A stretch of 64,000 bases of DNA, from the NCBI GenBank assembly GCA_951812775.1, contig OX638326.1, forward strand, positions 124,001-188,000. Direction: 5' to 3'. The number at the start of each line of letters is the position of its first letter. Within the stretch, counting starts at the first letter, position 1. The notes under the pieces are model-generated. The model worked only from the letters and a program-made list of their open reading frames with translations, was not told the DNA's origin and did not search any database. The stretch is from an uncultured Alphaproteobacteria bacterium (GTDB lineage: Bacteria; Pseudomonadota; Alphaproteobacteria; MPNO01; UBA2964). Both the position numbers and the translations under genes were made by a program. Positions 61,988 to 64,000 of this stretch are shown here, in pieces.

Positions 61988-63031
61988 CTATTGAAGCTCG
62001 GCGTGTGCGGGACGAATAACGCCGATTACCTCACCAGAGCGCGAAAATATTGGCGGTTCGAGGAGATTGAGAAGCCGGCCCATTGCGCGGTCGTCTATAA
62101 CATTGAGCTTCATAAGTAGCCGCATCATCACGGCTTCGGCCGCACGTCTTGCACCATCGTCTATTTTGATCGCAACACCAAGCCCGAGCTCTGTAAGGGT
62201 CGCACAATAGATACCTTCCGCACCGGTTTTTACCAGCGCCGCTTGACCCAGCGCATCGATAACCCGGGTACAAAACCGATCTTTGCCAGCAACGAGGTAT
62301 GGCTCCATGGCCATTGCTGTTCGAATACGCCCGCACGCCTTTTGTCTGACTTCCGGTTGATCATGCGGATCACCCATTCTCGCCATTGCGAGGGCCAAAT
62401 TCCCGAGCGGCACGGCAATTGTTGGAATACCACATCCGTCCATACCCTTCGGGGCATCAAACAAGTCCATGCCGGTCATCTGTTCAACGATCCCGATGAC
62501 GCGTTGCTGAACAGGATGATCACCACGATTATAACCAAGAATGGGATGGTCGAGATGTTTGGCTATTGTCAGGAACCCTGTGTGTTTGCCGGAGCAATTA
62601 TCGTGAAGGGCGGATGGTTCTATACCACTCTCAATGAGGGCGGCTTTCGCGGCATCCGTCCAGGGGAGCGAGGGGCCACACACAAGATCATCGGGGGTAC
62701 AGCCGATGCGTTGCAACCAATTGCCAACTATTTCTGTGTGGGTGACCTCTCCATTATGGCTGGCACAAGCTAAGGCAATTGTACCGTGTCCCAATCCAAA
62801 GGCTTTTGCGGCGCCTGTTTCGATGAGAGCCAGGGCCTGGATTGGTTTTATGCCTGAACGGGGAAAGACAGGCCTGTCTACATCCCCGACAGACATCACG
62901 ACACGACCATGCGCATCGACAACGGCGAGATATCCGCGATGAACGCTTTCTACCGCATCACCGCGGACTGCCTCGACGAGAACAGGGTTGGCTGTCGTTT
63001 GTTCGGTTGGCGCATGCTGATGATCCGCCAT
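61988..63031 (-). CDS. L-asparaginase II (thermolabile, Rhizobium AnsA type)
   Basis: A 347-residue protein of the asparaginase II family, unrelated to the E. coli enzymes. Catalytic candidates are Ser and Lys in FPRSGIKPIQ, ASHNGE, and the zinc-site motifs DNCSGKHTGF and DGCGIPTIA. It hydrolyses asparagine to aspartate in the cytosol. It converges with the chimeric PEP-CTERM gene with only 4 bases between, and follows the next hydrolase gene by 8 bp. Confidence 0.93.
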   Translation of the reverse strand: MADHQHAPTEQTTANPVLVEAVRGDAVESVHRGYLAVVDAHGRVVMSVGDVDRPVFPRSGIKPIQALALIETGAAKAFGLGHGTIALACASHNGEVTHTEIVGNWLQRIGCTPDDLVCGPSLPWTDAAKAALIESGIEPSALHDNCSGKHTGFLTIAKHLDHPILGYNRGDHPVQQRVIGIVEQMTGMDLFDAPKGMDGCGIPTIAVPLGNLALAMARMGDPHDQPEVRQKACGRIRTAMAMEPYLVAGKDRFCTRVIDALGQAALVKTGAEGIYCATLTELGLGVAIKIDDGARRAAEAVMMRLLMKLNVIDDRAMGRLLNLLEPPIFSRSGEVIGVIRPAHAELQ

Positions 63032-63039
63032 TCTTTGTG

Positions 63040-63906
63040 CTACCGTTTTACGCCGAGTTTTTTATGAACACCCTTCAGGAATGCTATCGATTCCCGGTTA
63101 AAGCGCGCGGCGTGTTCGATATGCGGACAATGGGCCGCTTTGTCATAGACCTTCACCTTGGCGCCTTTGATGCGTTTGGCCAATTTAGGCGCATAGCCAG
63201 GTTCCCGCAGTTGATCCTGTTTGCCAGCAATCATAAGAGTTGGGATTGCCACGTTTTCATAGACGGTGGCATCCGGGTTACCGAATTGGCCGCCGGAACT
63301 TTTGATTGTGGGCCGCTTGAAGCGAACGGCTGCGGCGCATTCCCAGGCTCCTGGCAGGGTAGCTAGTTTCTGACGTTTGCGAATATAGGCGGGGTTATCG
63401 ACCCATTTCTTCTTATTGTAGAAAAGACCGTCGAGCAGGGACCGCATAGCTTTGGGTGAGCCATCATAATCCAGCAATTGCTGTCTCGCCGGTGTTGCTG
63501 GGGCGAACCCGCCGCCAGAGGCAAGGATCATTGACCGCATTGGGAAGATCATTGGAGGCGCAGTTGCAATCCGAACCAGATTGCTGCCGCCCATGGAGTT
63601 GCCAACAAAATCGGCTTCGGTAATGTCCATGATCTCAAAAAACCGGATCATATGTTTGAAGAAACGATCCCGACCGCCACCGAAATCAAAAACCTTGTCT
63701 GTTCGACCGAAGCCTAGTCCGTCTGGCGCGATGACGCGGAAATGTTTAGCAAAGGCTGGCAGGTTGAACTCCCAAGAGAGTTCTGAACATCCACCGAATT
63801 CGCCGGAATGCATGAAGACAACTGTGGGACCTTCACCGCCTTCGAGATAATGCGTTTTGATCCCATCGACGTTTATGTAACGGCTTCTGATACCTTTGAT
63901 CGCCAT
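63040..63906 (-). CDS. Alpha/beta hydrolase (C-C or ester hydrolase type)
   Basis: A 288-residue alpha/beta hydrolase. The oxyanion region VVFMHSGEFGGCSELSW, the nucleophile elbow GNSMGGSN, Asp in MIAGKQDQLRE and His in KAAHCPHIEHAARFN form a complete triad. The size is near that of MhpC-type meta-cleavage hydrolases. It lies between an upstream gene with a basic C-terminus and the asparaginase gene, in one operon. Substrate unknown. Confidence 0.9.
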   Translation of the reverse strand: MAIKGIRSRYINVDGIKTHYLEGGEGPTVVFMHSGEFGGCSELSWEFNLPAFAKHFRVIAPDGLGFGRTDKVFDFGGGRDRFFKHMIRFFEIMDITEADFVGNSMGGSNLVRIATAPPMIFPMRSMILASGGGFAPATPARQQLLDYDGSPKAMRSLLDGLFYNKKKWVDNPAYIRKRQKLATLPGAWECAAAVRFKRPTIKSSGGQFGNPDATVYENVAIPTLMIAGKQDQLREPGYAPKLAKRIKGAKVKVYDKAAHCPHIEHAARFNRESIAFLKGVHKKLGVKR

Positions 63907-63926
63907 AACCTTTTCTCCCTGAATTT

Positions 63927-64000
63927 CTATGCAGCGCGTTTTTTAGTGTTACGTTTCTTGGATTTTTTCGGGCTCCGGACTTCGACACCGGTTTTTGCCC
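63927..64000 (-). CDS. 3' end of a gene with Lys/Arg-rich C-terminus (partial)
   Basis: The last 23 codons of a minus-strand gene that continues beyond the window. They read AKTGVEVRSPKKSKKRN and TKKRAA then TAG at 63929-63927. Only the basic tail is visible, so the family cannot be named. It ends 20 bp before the hydrolase ATG, so the two are likely one operon. Confidence 0.6.
   Translation of the reverse strand, partial: AKTGVEVRSPKKSKKRNTKKRAA

Overview
The window is about 64 kb of roughly 50% GC DNA from an alphaproteobacterium, most likely a free-living, Rhodospirillales-like and probably marine or aquatic one. The signs are an NDUFS4-type complex I accessory subunit (14263-14577), a split Mrp antiporter operon built on DUF4040 plus several D-type subunits, a two-domain cold-shock protein, and many single catabolic enzymes (LLM monooxygenase, citryl-CoA lyase, 3-hydroxyanthranilate dioxygenase, GlcG/HbpS proteins, amidohydrolase). 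This placement is inferred from gene content, not from a database search.

Layout. 6-7407 (-): ten-gene Mrp-type cation/proton antiporter operon (E, F, G, DUF4040, B, C, D, D', a small membrane protein, D''). 7569-12927: cold-shock protein, DUF192 protein, a small secreted protein, an orphan EutA-like protein with a His-rich tail and a bicupin, then a GlcG-like protein. 13030-19850: tRNA-Pro, citryl-CoA lyase with a broken upstream gene, NDUFS4-like protein, then a molybdenum hydroxylase operon (Tat-exported 2Fe-2S subunit, Mo subunit, FAD/4Fe-4S subunit, a 46-residue membrane peptide, cytochrome b). 20024-31379: tRNA-Arg, hydrolase, enolase-superfamily enzyme, DEAD-box helicase, transporters, a broken flavoprotein, an arylmalonate-decarboxylase-like protein and a di-iron-type protein. 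31514-39313: amidohydrolase followed by a surface-glycan type cluster (two GT4 enzymes, AsnB, a CgeB-like protein, a methyltransferase). 39404-45648: a solute-binding-like protein, a glutathionyl reductase, an IS5-family element inside a monooxygenase gene, and modABC behind a ModE-type operator. 45678-49996: CobW GTPase, HisI, MetC, mercaptopyruvate sulfurtransferase, Nudix enzyme. 50210-57626: a new-looking four-repeat protein, an LLM/hydrolase/ornithine cyclodeaminase group, TlpA, CopD, and a MoxR/CoxE pair. 57639-64000: cupin, broken Sel1 protein, HaaO, GlcG, an FAH/PEP-CTERM chimera, asparaginase, hydrolase and the tail of a further gene.

Two themes stand out. First, molybdenum: a probable periplasmic molybdenum hydroxylase with its own membrane electron-transfer partners, and a ModE-regulated molybdate transporter elsewhere in the window. 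Second, recent sequence damage: at least six genes carry lesions (in-frame stops at 14049-14051 and 27010-27012, a frameshift near 58041, a 22-bp tandem duplication that shifts the helicase C-terminus, an IS insertion with 4-bp target duplication, and an FAH gene joined to an unrelated surface protein), and five exact short tandem duplications (15-35 bp) occur, three at or inside gene ends or starts. No stretch over 300 bases lacks a gene or gene remnant.
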